From Eubacterium sp. (GTDB lineage: Bacteria; Bacillota; Clostridia; Lachnospirales; Lachnospiraceae), in NCBI GenBank assembly GCA_022776205.1, contig JALFIK010000013.1, positions 1-42,263 of the forward strand: a stretch of DNA of 42,263 bases, written 5' to 3'. Every line of letters begins with the position of its first letter. Within the stretch, counting starts at the first letter, position 1. The position numbers and the translations under genes are program-made. This document shows, one piece after another, positions 9,646 to 18,730 of the stretch. The notes below the pieces were generated by a model. The model did no database searches, had not been told where the DNA came from, and saw only the letters and a list, made by a program, of their open reading frames with translations.

Positions 9646-10587
9646 TTGAAAAAGACCAGTATTGGAGGACAGGCGGTAATGGAAGGAGTCATGATGAAAA
9701 ACATGGACCGTTATGCCGTGGCTGTCCGGAAACCGGATCATACGATTGAAGTGATGACCGATGAATATAAAAGTCTGGGAAGTCGATATCCATTTTTACG
9801 TCTTCCGATGATACGAGGTATTGTGACTTTTGCGGAATCTTTATATATTGGCCTGAAGACGCTTACTTATTCTTCTTCTTTTTATGAGGAAGAGGATTGC
9901 GAGCCGGGCAGAGTAGAGAAATTTCTGACAAAGATTTTTGGTGATAAACTGGAGAGTATCCTTATGGGAATTACCATGGTAATTGCTGTTTTTCTGGCCC
10001 TGGGTATTTTTATGGTGCTTCCGTTTTTCCTCATGAATCTTTTAAAAAACGTGATTCCGTCCTATTCCGTGCGGACCCTGATTGAGGGTCTGATTCGTGT
10101 GGGTCTGTTTCTTATCTACATTGTACTCATTTCCAAAATGGAAGATATTAAAAGGGTGTTCATGTATCACGGTGCGGAGCACAAGACGATCAACTGTTTA
10201 GAACATGGAGAAGAGCTTACCCCGGAGAATATAAAGAAGTATTCCAGACTCCATAAACGGTGTGGTACGAGTTTTCTTCTGATTGTCATGATTGTGAGCA
10301 TTGTGGTCTTTATGTTTATCCGGGTGGATAATCTTCTCTGGAAGTTTTTACTTCGCATCCTTCTTGTGCCTGTTGTAGCAGGGATTTCTTATGAATTTAT
10401 CCGTCTGGCGGGAAGAAGCGATTCAAAACTAGTGAATACTCTGAGTAAACCGGGATTTTATCTGCAGTATTTTACGACGAAAGAACCGGATGAGGAGATG
10501 CTTGAGGTTGCCGTTGCTGCGGTGGAAGGAGTTTTTGACTGGAAATCCTATGAACAGGCAATGCATAACGGGGAACTGGAGGATTGA
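9646..10587 (+). CDS. DUF1385 family membrane protein (YqhQ-like)
   Basis: 313 residues, beginning at a TTG codon preceded by AAAGGAGG at 9631-9638. The N terminus (IGGQAVMEGVMM) and the central YHGAEHKTIN (174-183), followed by HKRCGTSF, are hallmarks of the DUF1385/YqhQ family. The conserved His/Glu/Cys pattern suggests metal binding. Hydrophobic stretches at about 105-130, 140-165, 205-225 and 232-252 indicate a polytopic membrane protein. The family is described as a predicted metal-dependent enzyme, with no reaction I can state. It is followed by prmC with overlapping or adjacent starts, so the two are probably co-transcribed. Confidence 0.9.
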   Translation: MKKTSIGGQAVMEGVMMKNMDRYAVAVRKPDHTIEVMTDEYKSLGSRYPFLRLPMIRGIVTFAESLYIGLKTLTYSSSFYEEEDCEPGRVEKFLTKIFGDKLESILMGITMVIAVFLALGIFMVLPFFLMNLLKNVIPSYSVRTLIEGLIRVGLFLIYIVLISKMEDIKRVFMYHGAEHKTINCLEHGEELTPENIKKYSRLHKRCGTSFLLIVMIVSIVVFMFIRVDNLLWKFLLRILLVPVVAGISYEFIRLAGRSDSKLVNTLSKPGFYLQYFTTKEPDEEMLEVAVAAVEGVFDWKSYEQAMHNGELED

Positions 10588-10589
10588 AG

Positions 10590-11471
10590 ATGACCATCCG
10601 GGAAATTGTAACACAGGTTCGAAGAGAATTAAAAGAAGCAGGGATTGAAGACTATGAATGTGAAAGCTGGATGCTTCTGGACTGGCTCCTTCACATTGAC
10701 CGGGCAGAATATTATAGCAATCTGGAAAAAGAAGTGGAGGCCCGGGATAGGGAATTACTATTTTCGGTTGTGGAGAAGCGCCGGAAACATATTCCTCTTC
10801 AGTATCTTATGAAAGAATGTGAGTTTATGGGCTTATCTTTTTTCGTGGATGAGAGGGTGCTGATCCCGCGACAGGATACAGAGTGTCTTGTGGAGCTTGC
10901 CATGGAAGAGATAAAAAAGAGACAGGGAGTATGCAGGGTGCTTGATCTTTGTACGGGAAGCGGCTGCATCGGCCTTTCCCTGGCAAAATTGTGCCCGGGA
11001 ATTTCTGTCACACTGTCGGATGTGTCGGAAGGTGCCCTTGCCGTTGCTGCAAAAAACAGTGAAAAATTACAGGTACGGCCTTGTCTGGTTCGGAGTGATC
11101 TTTTTGATAATATTCCGGGAACTTTTCATTATATTGTTTCCAATCCCCCGTATATCCCGTCCCGGATCGTGGAGGGACTCATGCCGGAAGTGAGGGAATA
11201 TGAGCCCCGTCTTGCTTTGGACGGTGGAGAAGACGGTCTTAATTTTTACCGTAAGATTATCAGGCGGGCCGGGGAACATCTTGAAGATGGCGGCCGTCTG
11301 TTTTTTGAGATTGGAGCCAAACAGGGAGAAGACCTTCGCAGACTGATGGAAGAACATGGATATATTAATGTGCAGGTAAAGAGAGATCTGGCCGGGCTCG
11401 ACCGGATTGTAACGGGTACTTTTCAGAAGTGCCGGATGGAAAAGGAGGAAAAAATATGTTTGATAAATTAG
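10590..11471 (+). CDS. prmC: Peptide chain release factor N5-glutamine methyltransferase
   Basis: 293 residues from ATG 10590, which is 7 nt after GGAGG at 10578-10582; a TTG at 10584 also fits the frame but is too close to that site. The SAM-binding motif is LDLCTGSGCIG (118-128) and the catalytic NPPY is at 185-188. PrmC methylates the Gln of the GGQ motif in release factors. Its 3' end overlaps the start of prfA, one of its substrates, by 16 nt, which fits translational coupling. Confidence 0.95.
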   Translation: MTIREIVTQVRRELKEAGIEDYECESWMLLDWLLHIDRAEYYSNLEKEVEARDRELLFSVVEKRRKHIPLQYLMKECEFMGLSFFVDERVLIPRQDTECLVELAMEEIKKRQGVCRVLDLCTGSGCIGLSLAKLCPGISVTLSDVSEGALAVAAKNSEKLQVRPCLVRSDLFDNIPGTFHYIVSNPPYIPSRIVEGLMPEVREYEPRLALDGGEDGLNFYRKIIRRAGEHLEDGGRLFFEIGAKQGEDLRRLMEEHGYINVQVKRDLAGLDRIVTGTFQKCRMEKEEKICLIN

Positions 11472-12535
11472 AAGATCTGGTGAAACGTCTGGATGAGGTC
11501 ATGCAGGAACTGAGCGAGCCGGATGTGGTCAATGATCAGAACCGTTTCCGCAGCCTTATGAAAGAGCAGAACGAGCTGACACCGATCGTTGAGAAATATA
11601 AAGAATATAAGGATGCCAGACAGACGATTGAGGACAGTGTGGAAATGCTCGAAGAAGAGCATGATGAGGAGATGCGGGAACTTTTAAAAGAAGAACTCTC
11701 CGAGGCAAAGACCAATGTGGAAAAATATGAGGAAGAATTGAAAGTTCTGCTTCTTCCGAAAGATCCGAATGATGACAAGAACGTAATTGTGGAAATTCGT
11801 GCCGGGGCCGGCGGGGATGAGGCTGCCTTATTTGCAGCGGAAATTTACCGTATGTATAAAAATTATGCGGAGTCCCAGAGATGGAAAACCGAGTTTATCG
11901 ATGTGAATGAAAACGGAATCGGCGGTTTTAAGGAAGTATCTTTTATGATCAATGGGCAGGGTGCTTATTCCCGTCTTAAGTATGAGAGCGGAGTGCACCG
12001 TGTACAGCGTATTCCGGCTACAGAATCCGGCGGAAGAATTCATACATCGACCATCACCGTTGCAATCATGCCGGAGGCGGAGGAAGTGGACGTTCATCTT
12101 GATATGAATGATTGTCGTTTTGACGTATTCCGTGCTTCTGGAAATGGCGGACAGTGCGTTAATACAACAGATTCCGCTGTTCGTCTGACCCATATTCCTA
12201 CAGGAATTGTGATTTCCTGTCAGGATGAGAAATCCCAGCTTAAGAATAAGGATAAGGCGATTAAAGTGCTTCGTGCCCGTCTGTATGATCTGGAATGTTC
12301 TAAAGCCCATGATGCGGAAGCAGAACTTCGAAAGAGCCAGATCGGTACGGGAGACCGTGCGGAAAAGATCCGTACTTACAATTTCCCTCAGGGCCGTGTG
12401 ACGGACCACAGAATTAAACTGACCCTCCATCGTCTTGACGATATTTTAAACGGAGATCTCGATGAGATTATCGATAGCCTTACCGCAGCAGACCAGGCTG
12501 CCAAACTGAGCAAATTACAGGAAATGGAGCGTTAG
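11456..12535 (+). CDS. prfA: Peptide chain release factor 1
   Basis: 359 residues, the family norm. The PAT tripeptide within RIPATESGG identifies RF1 (UAA/UAG). GGQ is at 231-233 within SGNGGQCVNTTDSAVR. The start is ATG 11456 after AAAGGAGG; upstream in-frame codons lie inside prmC. It acts at the ribosomal A site to release completed chains. The Cys after GGQ replaces the more common His, but the rest of the motif is intact. Confidence 0.97.
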   Translation: MFDKLEDLVKRLDEVMQELSEPDVVNDQNRFRSLMKEQNELTPIVEKYKEYKDARQTIEDSVEMLEEEHDEEMRELLKEELSEAKTNVEKYEEELKVLLLPKDPNDDKNVIVEIRAGAGGDEAALFAAEIYRMYKNYAESQRWKTEFIDVNENGIGGFKEVSFMINGQGAYSRLKYESGVHRVQRIPATESGGRIHTSTITVAIMPEAEEVDVHLDMNDCRFDVFRASGNGGQCVNTTDSAVRLTHIPTGIVISCQDEKSQLKNKDKAIKVLRARLYDLECSKAHDAEAELRKSQIGTGDRAEKIRTYNFPQGRVTDHRIKLTLHRLDDILNGDLDEIIDSLTAADQAAKLSKLQEMER

Positions 12536-12539
12536 ATTT

Positions 12540-13598
12540 ATGCAGGAATGGAAGAAAAATATCCGGCAGGTTGTCCCGTATGTTCCGGGGGAGCAGCCGG
12601 AAAATAAAAATGTGGTGAAATTAAATACGAATGAGAATCCGTATCCTCCGTCACCAAAAGTGATGGAAGCCATGGGGAAAACAGATGATCTTCGTCTCTA
12701 CCCCGATCCGACTGCGGGAATGCTTGTGGATGCCATCGCAGAATATAAGGGCCTTAACAGTGACCAGATTTTTGTGGGAGTTGGTTCTGATGATGTTCTG
12801 GCTATGGCCTTCCTCACATTTTTTAACAGTGACAGACCGATATTTTTCCCGGATATTACCTATTCTTTCTATGATGTGTGGGCTGATTTGTTCCGGATTC
12901 CTTTTGATACAAAACCACTTGATGAGGAGTTTCTGATTCATCCGGCGGATTATTACTGGCAAAACGGTGGTGTCGTATTCCCAAATCCAAATGCGCCAAC
13001 AGGAGTTTTCATGCCTCTTTCGGAAATTGAAGATATTTTACGGCATAATCAGGATGTGGTCGTGATTGTGGATGAAGCTTATGTGGATTTTGGAGGAGTG
13101 AGTGCCCAGGTGCTTCTTCCGAAATATGAAAATCTGCTTGTAGTGCAGACCTTTTCCAAGTCCCGTTCCATGGCCGGAATGCGGATTGGCTATGCCATGG
13201 GCTCACCGGAACTGATCAGGGCATTAAATGATGTCAAATATTCTTTTAATTCTTATACGATGAATCGTCCGTCCATTTTACTTGGAACGGCATCCATTCA
13301 GGATGAGGATTATTTTAGAAAAACTGTTGCACAGATTGTGGACACGAGAGAATGGTTTAAGGGGCAGATGAAAAAACTGGGATTTGAGTTTCCGGACTCC
13401 CAAGCCAATTTTCTGTTTGTCTCCCATCCGGAGGTTCCTGCAAGAGAGATTTTTGAGAAGGCAAGAGAGGAAGGAATTTTTGTCAGATATTTTGACAAGC
13501 CGCGTATAAACAATTACCTGAGAATTACGATCGGAACAAGGGAAGAGATGGAGAAACTGCTTCAATTTTTATATGCTTTTTTAAAAAACAGAAAATAA
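12540..13598 (+). CDS. hisC: Histidinol-phosphate aminotransferase-like PLP enzyme
   Basis: 352 residues, a fold-type I class II aminotransferase. LNTNENPYPPSP is at 28-39, the PLP-ring Asp is D178 in VDEAYVDF, and the Schiff-base Lys is K207 in FSKSRSMAGMRIGY. The typical Arg anchor is near the C terminus in NNYLRITIG. It would convert imidazole-acetol phosphate and glutamate to histidinol phosphate. No other his genes are nearby, and some HisC-like enzymes act on aromatic amino acids, so the substrate is less sure than the family. It starts 5 nt after prfA and is probably in the same operon. Confidence 0.88.
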   Translation: MQEWKKNIRQVVPYVPGEQPENKNVVKLNTNENPYPPSPKVMEAMGKTDDLRLYPDPTAGMLVDAIAEYKGLNSDQIFVGVGSDDVLAMAFLTFFNSDRPIFFPDITYSFYDVWADLFRIPFDTKPLDEEFLIHPADYYWQNGGVVFPNPNAPTGVFMPLSEIEDILRHNQDVVVIVDEAYVDFGGVSAQVLLPKYENLLVVQTFSKSRSMAGMRIGYAMGSPELIRALNDVKYSFNSYTMNRPSILLGTASIQDEDYFRKTVAQIVDTREWFKGQMKKLGFEFPDSQANFLFVSHPEVPAREIFEKAREEGIFVRYFDKPRINNYLRITIGTREEMEKLLQFLYAFLKNRK

Positions 13599-13666
13599 GC
13601 ATAGTAATCTTAGAAAATATATTGTAGAATACAAATAATACTAATAGAAAAACGGGGAGGATTACA

Positions 13667-15118
13667 ATGAAGAAGATTTTGTTTGCGGCATCGGAATGTG
13701 TCCCTTTTATGAAGACCGGCGGTCTTGCCGATGTAGTGGGCGCACTTCCGAAGGAGTTTGACAAAAAAGAGTGGGATGTCCGGGTGGTCATGCCAAATTA
13801 CCGGGGGATCCCGGAGAAATTCCGTAATAATTTTGAGTACGTGACGCATTTTTATATGAGTGTGGGACCGTACATACAGAATAAACATGTGGGCATTATG
13901 AAATATGTTTATGACGGGATCACTTATTATTTTATTGATAATCTGGACTATTTCGGCGGATGGGAACCTTATGCGGATACAAGGACGGATGTGGAGAAAT
14001 TTACATTCTTTTGCAAGGCGGTACTCGCCATTCTGCCGGTCGTTGATTTTCGACCGGATCTGATTCACTGTCATGACTGGCAGACCGGGCTCATTCCGGT
14101 ATATCTTAAGACGGAATTTGCAGCGAATCCATTCTTCTGGGGGATGAAGACAATGATGACGATTCATAATCTTCGCTTCCAGGGAATCTGGGATATGAAG
14201 ACGATGAAGGGGTTAAGCGGCCTGCCGGATTATCTGTTTACGACAGATAAGCTGGAATTTAATAAAGATGCCAATATGCTAAAAGGCGGAATTGTCTATG
14301 CGGATTTCGTGACAACGGTAAGCCATACTTATGCCGATGAGATTCAGACAGATTATTACGGAGAAGGTCTGAACGGCCTGCTTCATGCAAGGAATCAGAG
14401 CCTGTTTGGCATTGTAAATGGTGTGGATTATAAGATTTATGATCCTTCTTCCGATCCGGCACTGTTTGAAAACTACGGACCGGAAACATATAAAGCCGGA
14501 AAGGCGGCGAATAAAGAAGCACTGCAAAAACAGCTTGGACTGGAAGTGGATAAGGACAAATACATGATCGGACTGATTTCCCGGCTTACAGACCAGAAGG
14601 GGCTCGATCTTGTCCGTTATGCCATGGACCGTATCGTGGATGAGAACACCCAGGTGGTAGTCATCGGAACGGGAGATCCATCCTATGAAGAGATGTTCCG
14701 TTCCTATGCAAAACGGGATCCGGACAGGATATCTGCCAATATTCTTTATTCCGATGACCTGGCGCATAAGCTTTATGCGGCTGCGGATGCTTTCCTTATG
14801 CCGTCTCTTTTTGAGCCGTGCGGACTGACACAGATTATTGCCCTTCATTATGGTACCGTTCCGATTGTCCGGGAAACAGGAGGATTGAAGGATACGGTAA
14901 TCCCGTTAAATGAGTTTGATGATACGGGAGACGGATTCTCATTTTCCAATTATAATGGAGAGGAACTGATCAATACGGTTGATTACAGTAAATACATTTA
15001 TTTTCATCAAAAAGAATTATGGGATCATATGGTACAACGGGGTATGGAAAAAGATCTTTCATGGAGCGCCTCAAGAGTGCGTTACGAAGAATTGTACAAT
15101 ACATTGATCGGACGATAA
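13667..15118 (+). CDS. glgA: Glycogen (starch) synthase, ADP-glucose type, GT5
   Basis: 483 residues, full length. The N-terminal KTGGLADVVG (16-25) binds ADP-glucose phosphates. The second Rossmann half carries FEPCGLTQ and the following ETGGLKDTV segment. It extends alpha-1,4-glucan chains in storage glycogen. The start ATG follows GGGGAGG. No other glg gene is present, so it stands apart from the usual glgCDAP cluster. I see no convincing promoter in the 68-nt gap after hisC. Confidence 0.95.
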   Translation: MKKILFAASECVPFMKTGGLADVVGALPKEFDKKEWDVRVVMPNYRGIPEKFRNNFEYVTHFYMSVGPYIQNKHVGIMKYVYDGITYYFIDNLDYFGGWEPYADTRTDVEKFTFFCKAVLAILPVVDFRPDLIHCHDWQTGLIPVYLKTEFAANPFFWGMKTMMTIHNLRFQGIWDMKTMKGLSGLPDYLFTTDKLEFNKDANMLKGGIVYADFVTTVSHTYADEIQTDYYGEGLNGLLHARNQSLFGIVNGVDYKIYDPSSDPALFENYGPETYKAGKAANKEALQKQLGLEVDKDKYMIGLISRLTDQKGLDLVRYAMDRIVDENTQVVVIGTGDPSYEEMFRSYAKRDPDRISANILYSDDLAHKLYAAADAFLMPSLFEPCGLTQIIALHYGTVPIVRETGGLKDTVIPLNEFDDTGDGFSFSNYNGEELINTVDYSKYIYFHQKELWDHMVQRGMEKDLSWSASRVRYEELYNTLIGR

Positions 15119-15126
15119 AAATTTGG

Positions 15127-15155
15127 GGGAATGCCGGAAGGCATTCCCTTTTTTT
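15127..15155 (+). terminator. Intrinsic terminator of glgA
   Basis: A perfect 9-bp stem GGGAATGCC/GGCATTCCC (15127-15135 with 15140-15148) with a GGAA tetraloop and a T7 tract. It lies between the convergent glgA and D,D-carboxypeptidase genes. Confidence 0.95.
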
Positions 15156-15229
15156 GAGGAGAAATTATTCTATTTTCCATCCCCAAAACCCTCCGGTAAG
15201 GATTGCACTGCGGCGGAGAGGAATTATGT

Positions 15230-16402
15230 TTAATAAAATGAAAAATAAGTATTGCAGATTTTCCGAAAACACCACTGCCAGGTGCGGCGTAAAATATTTT
15301 TTTTCGGATAGACAGGAAATGAACGGTAGGGTTTTTTATTAATATAAAGAGTCACGGTTCCTATGGCATTGTTTGTTGAAATGGGAGCGGAGAGCTTTTT
15401 TGGCAGATGAGTGACGCAATATAATTTTTCATCGGAAGAAAGAAGAAGGCAGACAGGAGACGGAGCGGATAGTTTACAGGAAGTGTTTCGGCCCTTTTGG
15501 ACAGGAAGGGAAGAAGGAATTTCATCGGAAAAAGACACGGTTTTTTTGTGAAAGGTACTAAGACCGTAATCCATGAGCTTCTTTGTGTCTTCCCATTTAA
15601 AACGGCGGTTTGGATACCATCCGCTTCCCAGTACAACGGAGATTAAAAAGTGTTCCCCTTTTTTTACCGCACCGACAAAACAATATCCTGCTTTGCCCGT
15701 ATAACCGGTTTTTACACCGATTGCTCCGGGATAGGACGATAAGAATGCGTTTTTATTTTGGAGAGAGTAGGCACGGCCGCTTCCGAGCTCCTTGATCGTG
15801 TAAGAAGGTTCCCGGATAATCTGGCAGAAGTTTTTATTTTTAAGAGCGATGCAGGACAGAATCGCCAGATCGTGGCAGGTTGTGTAATGATTTGGACTGT
15901 CCAGACCATTCGGGGTTTCAAAAGAGGTGTGATAACATCCATAATCCCGGGCTTCCTGTGTCATTTTCTTGCAGAACTGACTGACAGAACCACCGATATG
16001 CTCGGCAAGAGCAATTGCCACGTCATTGTAAGATTCGAGCATGAGAGCATAAAGAAGATCGGATAAAAGAAAACGGTCACCGGTTTTTGCTCCGAGACGA
16101 ACTTTCGGAGCATTGCAGGCATTTTGGGAAAAGGTTACCGTATCCGTAATATCGGCATGTTCTAAAACATAAAGACAGGTCATAATTTTTGTAGTGCTGG
16201 CCATGGGAAGGCAGTCTTCCTCCTGTTTTCCGAACAAAACTCTCTGATTATTTCCGTCAAGGAGGATTGCTGCTTTGGCATGAAGACCGGAGGGCACATT
16301 GACTTCCGGGGAAGAGACCGCGGCACAGACCGGAGAAGCCACGAAAAGATAAAATGTAACCAGACAAAGTACGGTGAGAATAATACGGCGCAGGGAAGAC
16401 AC
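15230..16402 (-). CDS. Serine-type D-alanyl-D-alanine carboxypeptidase (peptidase S11, DacF/PBP5-like)
   Basis: 390 residues with a Sec signal peptide (about 1-28, cleavage after VCAA). The three catalytic motifs are present: S69-T-T-K72, S124-Y-N126 and K231-T-G233. The domain after about residue 280 is the smaller PBP5-type beta domain, and the C terminus is basic and aromatic, likely the membrane-association segment. It trims the terminal D-Ala from peptidoglycan stem peptides outside the membrane. The start is GTG 16402, after AAGGGG. DacF in Bacillus acts in sporulation; that role here is inference. Confidence 0.92.
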   Translation of the reverse strand: MSSLRRIILTVLCLVTFYLFVASPVCAAVSSPEVNVPSGLHAKAAILLDGNNQRVLFGKQEEDCLPMASTTKIMTCLYVLEHADITDTVTFSQNACNAPKVRLGAKTGDRFLLSDLLYALMLESYNDVAIALAEHIGGSVSQFCKKMTQEARDYGCYHTSFETPNGLDSPNHYTTCHDLAILSCIALKNKNFCQIIREPSYTIKELGSGRAYSLQNKNAFLSSYPGAIGVKTGYTGKAGYCFVGAVKKGEHFLISVVLGSGWYPNRRFKWEDTKKLMDYGLSTFHKKTVSFSDEIPSSLPVQKGRNTSCKLSAPSPVCLLLSSDEKLYCVTHLPKKLSAPISTNNAIGTVTLYINKKPYRSFPVYPKKNILRRTWQWCFRKICNTYFSFY

Positions 16403-16471
16403 ACCCCTTCTTCGTTGAAAATCTTTTTATATATACGATGGGAAAAAATAAAATATGTCTGTTTTTTTTCG

Positions 16472-16500
16472 TTGCTTTTTGGTGGAAAAACCCATATAGT
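16472..16500 (+). promoter_or_regulatory. Sigma-A promoter of the zinc-ribbon/TPM operon
   Basis: TTGCTT (16472-16477), a 17-nt spacer and TATAGT (16495-16500) lie 28 nt before the ATG at 16529, in the divergent gap with the carboxypeptidase gene. Confidence 0.7.
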
Positions 16501-16528
16501 AGAAGAAAACAAAAAAAGGAGGCGGGAT

Positions 16529-17512
16529 ATGTTTTATCGTTGTAAAAGCTGCGGGGGAAATGTTGTCTATGATCCGGAAAAGAAAAAAATGATATGCGAA
16601 AGCTGCCGGAATGAAGGAGAGCATCAGCTGGTGAAACAGGAAAAAGTTCATGTGTGCAATAACTGTGGTGCAAAGATTGATGCAGGTGCGGATGCTCTGG
16701 CATTGAAATGTCCTTATTGCGGAACTTATGTGATATTTGAAGATCGTATGGAGAGGGAATACGAGCCGAAACTTATTCTGCCTTTTTCGCTGAATAAAGA
16801 AAAGGCGGTGGAAACCTTAAGGGACAATTTTAAGGGAAAGCTGTTTTTACCGAAGGATTTTTGCTCTGTCTCGAGTGTGGAGGCCATGGAAGGAATCTAT
16901 GTTCCGTTTTTCATGTATGACATGCATAGTCATGTACATTTTGAGGGAGAAGGGGATAAGATCCGCGTCTGGAAAGAAGGAGACTATGAGGTAACGGAGA
17001 CGAGAGTTTACCACATTACAAGGGATTTTGAGGTGGATTATGACAAGATTCCCGTGGATGCTTCCTCTGCCATGCCGGATAATCTGATGGATATCATGGA
17101 ACCGTACCGATATGAGGATCTGGGAGATTTTACACCGGAATATCTTTCCGGATTTGTTGCCAACCGGTATGATGAAGACCGGGACAGCCTGTTACCGCGT
17201 GCCAGACACAAAACAGAGAAATTTGACGAGGCATATCTGTCTGAAACGAATCAGCTTTATCATGCGGTAAGAAAGATAAATAAGACGGTCGACTGCCGGG
17301 AAAAAGAATCTTTTTATGCTTTCCTGCCGGTATGGAAGTACGTCTATCGCTACCGGGAAAAAGAATATGAGTTTTATGTAAATGGTCAGACGGGAAAAGC
17401 AGTCGGAACACCGCCGGTAAGCTGGTCGAGGGCGGCACTGCTTACCTTTTCAACCGGAATTTCAGTCTTTTTCTGCCTTGCAATGCTGCTTTACTTCCTG
17501 GAGGTACTTTAA
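16529..17512 (+). CDS. Membrane-anchored zinc-ribbon protein of unknown function
   Basis: 327 residues. Four Cys pairs (C5/C8, C23/C26, C43/C46, C61/C64) form two rubredoxin-like zinc ribbons at the N terminus. A mixed beta domain follows at about 75-290, and one C-terminal membrane helix lies at about 301-324. The start ATG 16529 follows AAAGGAGG; the frame remains open upstream only through the promoter region. The body is cytoplasmic by the N-in topology expected for a tail-anchored protein. The next gene, a TPM-domain protein, starts directly after its stop codon, so the two are almost certainly partners. Function is unknown. Confidence 0.8.
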   Translation: MFYRCKSCGGNVVYDPEKKKMICESCRNEGEHQLVKQEKVHVCNNCGAKIDAGADALALKCPYCGTYVIFEDRMEREYEPKLILPFSLNKEKAVETLRDNFKGKLFLPKDFCSVSSVEAMEGIYVPFFMYDMHSHVHFEGEGDKIRVWKEGDYEVTETRVYHITRDFEVDYDKIPVDASSAMPDNLMDIMEPYRYEDLGDFTPEYLSGFVANRYDEDRDSLLPRARHKTEKFDEAYLSETNQLYHAVRKINKTVDCREKESFYAFLPVWKYVYRYREKEYEFYVNGQTGKAVGTPPVSWSRAALLTFSTGISVFFCLAMLLYFLEVL

Positions 17513-18334
17513 ATGGAGAAAACATATCGAAAAATTATTGGAGGAATCGTTGTTATCGGTATCATTCTCGGAGTGACCGGTCTGTTTTTAAAGTATGGTG
17601 TTTTTCAGGGAATCCAGTCAAATAAGACAGAAAGATCGAACCAGGAATGCATTATTGAAAAGAGAGTCTTTGATGAGGCGGGGAAACTTACGGGGAGAGA
17701 AGAAAAGAAGCTGGAAGCACTCATCGCAAAAAAAGAGAAGATTATGGGTGCGGATCTCGTCTTGCTCACAATCAAAGACGACAGCCTTGACAGCTATGAA
17801 AAAATCAGGGAATATGCCCAGAATTATTATGAGATCCACTGCTTTGGATGGAATCAGGCAAATGGGGATGGCATAATTTATGTCGATGACTGGGCGACCG
17901 GTTATACATGGCTTTGTACTACAGGAAAAGCGGCAGACAAGCTTGACCGGAAGGATATTGATTATATTGTAAAAAGAACAAATCGCAGGGTGAACCGGAA
18001 TCCTTACCGGGCATATCGGTTTATGGTGAATTCTGTAGTTTCCCAGATGCAGAGTGAAAATATATTCCACCTGGATATCAGCCCGTTCTGGCTGCTTCTT
18101 ATTTCTGCAATTGTTGCCTTTATTTTTGCCGGAACCCAGATTGCCGGACACGGAGGAAGGGACACGGTGACAAAGTCCACCTATACCGGGAAAAATGGAG
18201 TAAAGATGAATGAAACCCATGATCTTTACCTTCGTTCTTTTGTCACAAGAAGAAAAATTGAGAAGAAAGAAGATAGCAATCTTTCGGATATTGGCGGAAG
18301 TGACGGACATGGCGGTGGCGGCGGACGGCATTAA
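17513..18334 (+). CDS. TPM-domain (TLP18.3/Psb32/MOLO-1) membrane protein
   Basis: 273 residues. A membrane helix at about 8-28 is followed by a TPM domain at about 45-175 (pattern VFDEAGKLT...LEALI...ADLVLLTI...GWNQANGDGIIYVDD). A second helix lies at about 190-212, then a tail ending in HGGGGGRH, the Gly-rich end typical of the family. The TPM domain should face outward between the two helices. It starts immediately after the preceding stop, with GGAGGT as ribosome site. Such proteins are linked to membrane protein quality control or phosphatase activity, but no role can be assigned here. Confidence 0.85.
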   Translation: MEKTYRKIIGGIVVIGIILGVTGLFLKYGVFQGIQSNKTERSNQECIIEKRVFDEAGKLTGREEKKLEALIAKKEKIMGADLVLLTIKDDSLDSYEKIREYAQNYYEIHCFGWNQANGDGIIYVDDWATGYTWLCTTGKAADKLDRKDIDYIVKRTNRRVNRNPYRAYRFMVNSVVSQMQSENIFHLDISPFWLLLISAIVAFIFAGTQIAGHGGRDTVTKSTYTGKNGVKMNETHDLYLRSFVTRRKIEKKEDSNLSDIGGSDGHGGGGGRH

Positions 18335-18359
18335 ACCGGGAAAATTATGCGGGGGAACC

Positions 18360-18388
18360 TTGATTGTAACAAATAAATATGGTAAATT
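18360..18388 (+). promoter_or_regulatory. Candidate promoter of gatCAB
   Basis: TTGATT (18360-18365), a 17-nt spacer and TAAATT (18383-18388) are positioned 39 nt before gatC. Confidence 0.55.
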
Positions 18389-18426
18389 GAGAATTTAGGA
18401 ATCATTGTGAAAAAGGAGTGTAGAAT

Positions 18427-18720
18427 ATGGCAAATATTATTTCCGACGAGACCATTGAATATGTCGGTATTCTTGCGAAACTGGAACTTTCACCGGAAGA
18501 AAAGGAACAGGCAAAAAAAGATATGGCGAATATGCTTGATTATATTGATACATTAAACGAACTGGATACAAGTAATGTGGAGCCTATGAGCCATGTATTC
18601 CCGGTTAATAATGTATTTCGGGAAGACGTTGTGACAAACGGAGATGACAAAGAGGCAATTCTTGCCAATGCACCGGAAAGAAAAGACGGGGCTTTTGTGG
18701 TTCCGAAAACATTTGATTAG
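18427..18720 (+). CDS. gatC: Asp-tRNA(Asn)/Glu-tRNA(Gln) amidotransferase subunit C
   Basis: 97 residues, full length. It shows the family pattern of an N-terminal helix pair (YVGILAKLELSPEEKE) and the central NVEPMSHVFP loop. It wraps around and stabilises GatA/GatB. ATG 18427 follows AAAGGAG. It is first in gatC-gatA-gatB. Confidence 0.97.
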   Translation: MANIISDETIEYVGILAKLELSPEEKEQAKKDMANMLDYIDTLNELDTSNVEPMSHVFPVNNVFREDVVTNGDDKEAILANAPERKDGAFVVPKTFD

Positions 18721-18730
18721 GAGGATGACC

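Noticed and set aside
11429..11455. Upstream start for prfA
   Set aside because: It lacks a ribosome site and lies in prmC; ATG 11456 gives the family length and follows AAAGGAGG.
12140..12175. Loss of function in RF1 because GGQ is followed by Cys instead of His
   Set aside because: GGQ and flanking residues are intact, and the following position varies in clostridial RF1 proteins as I remember them.
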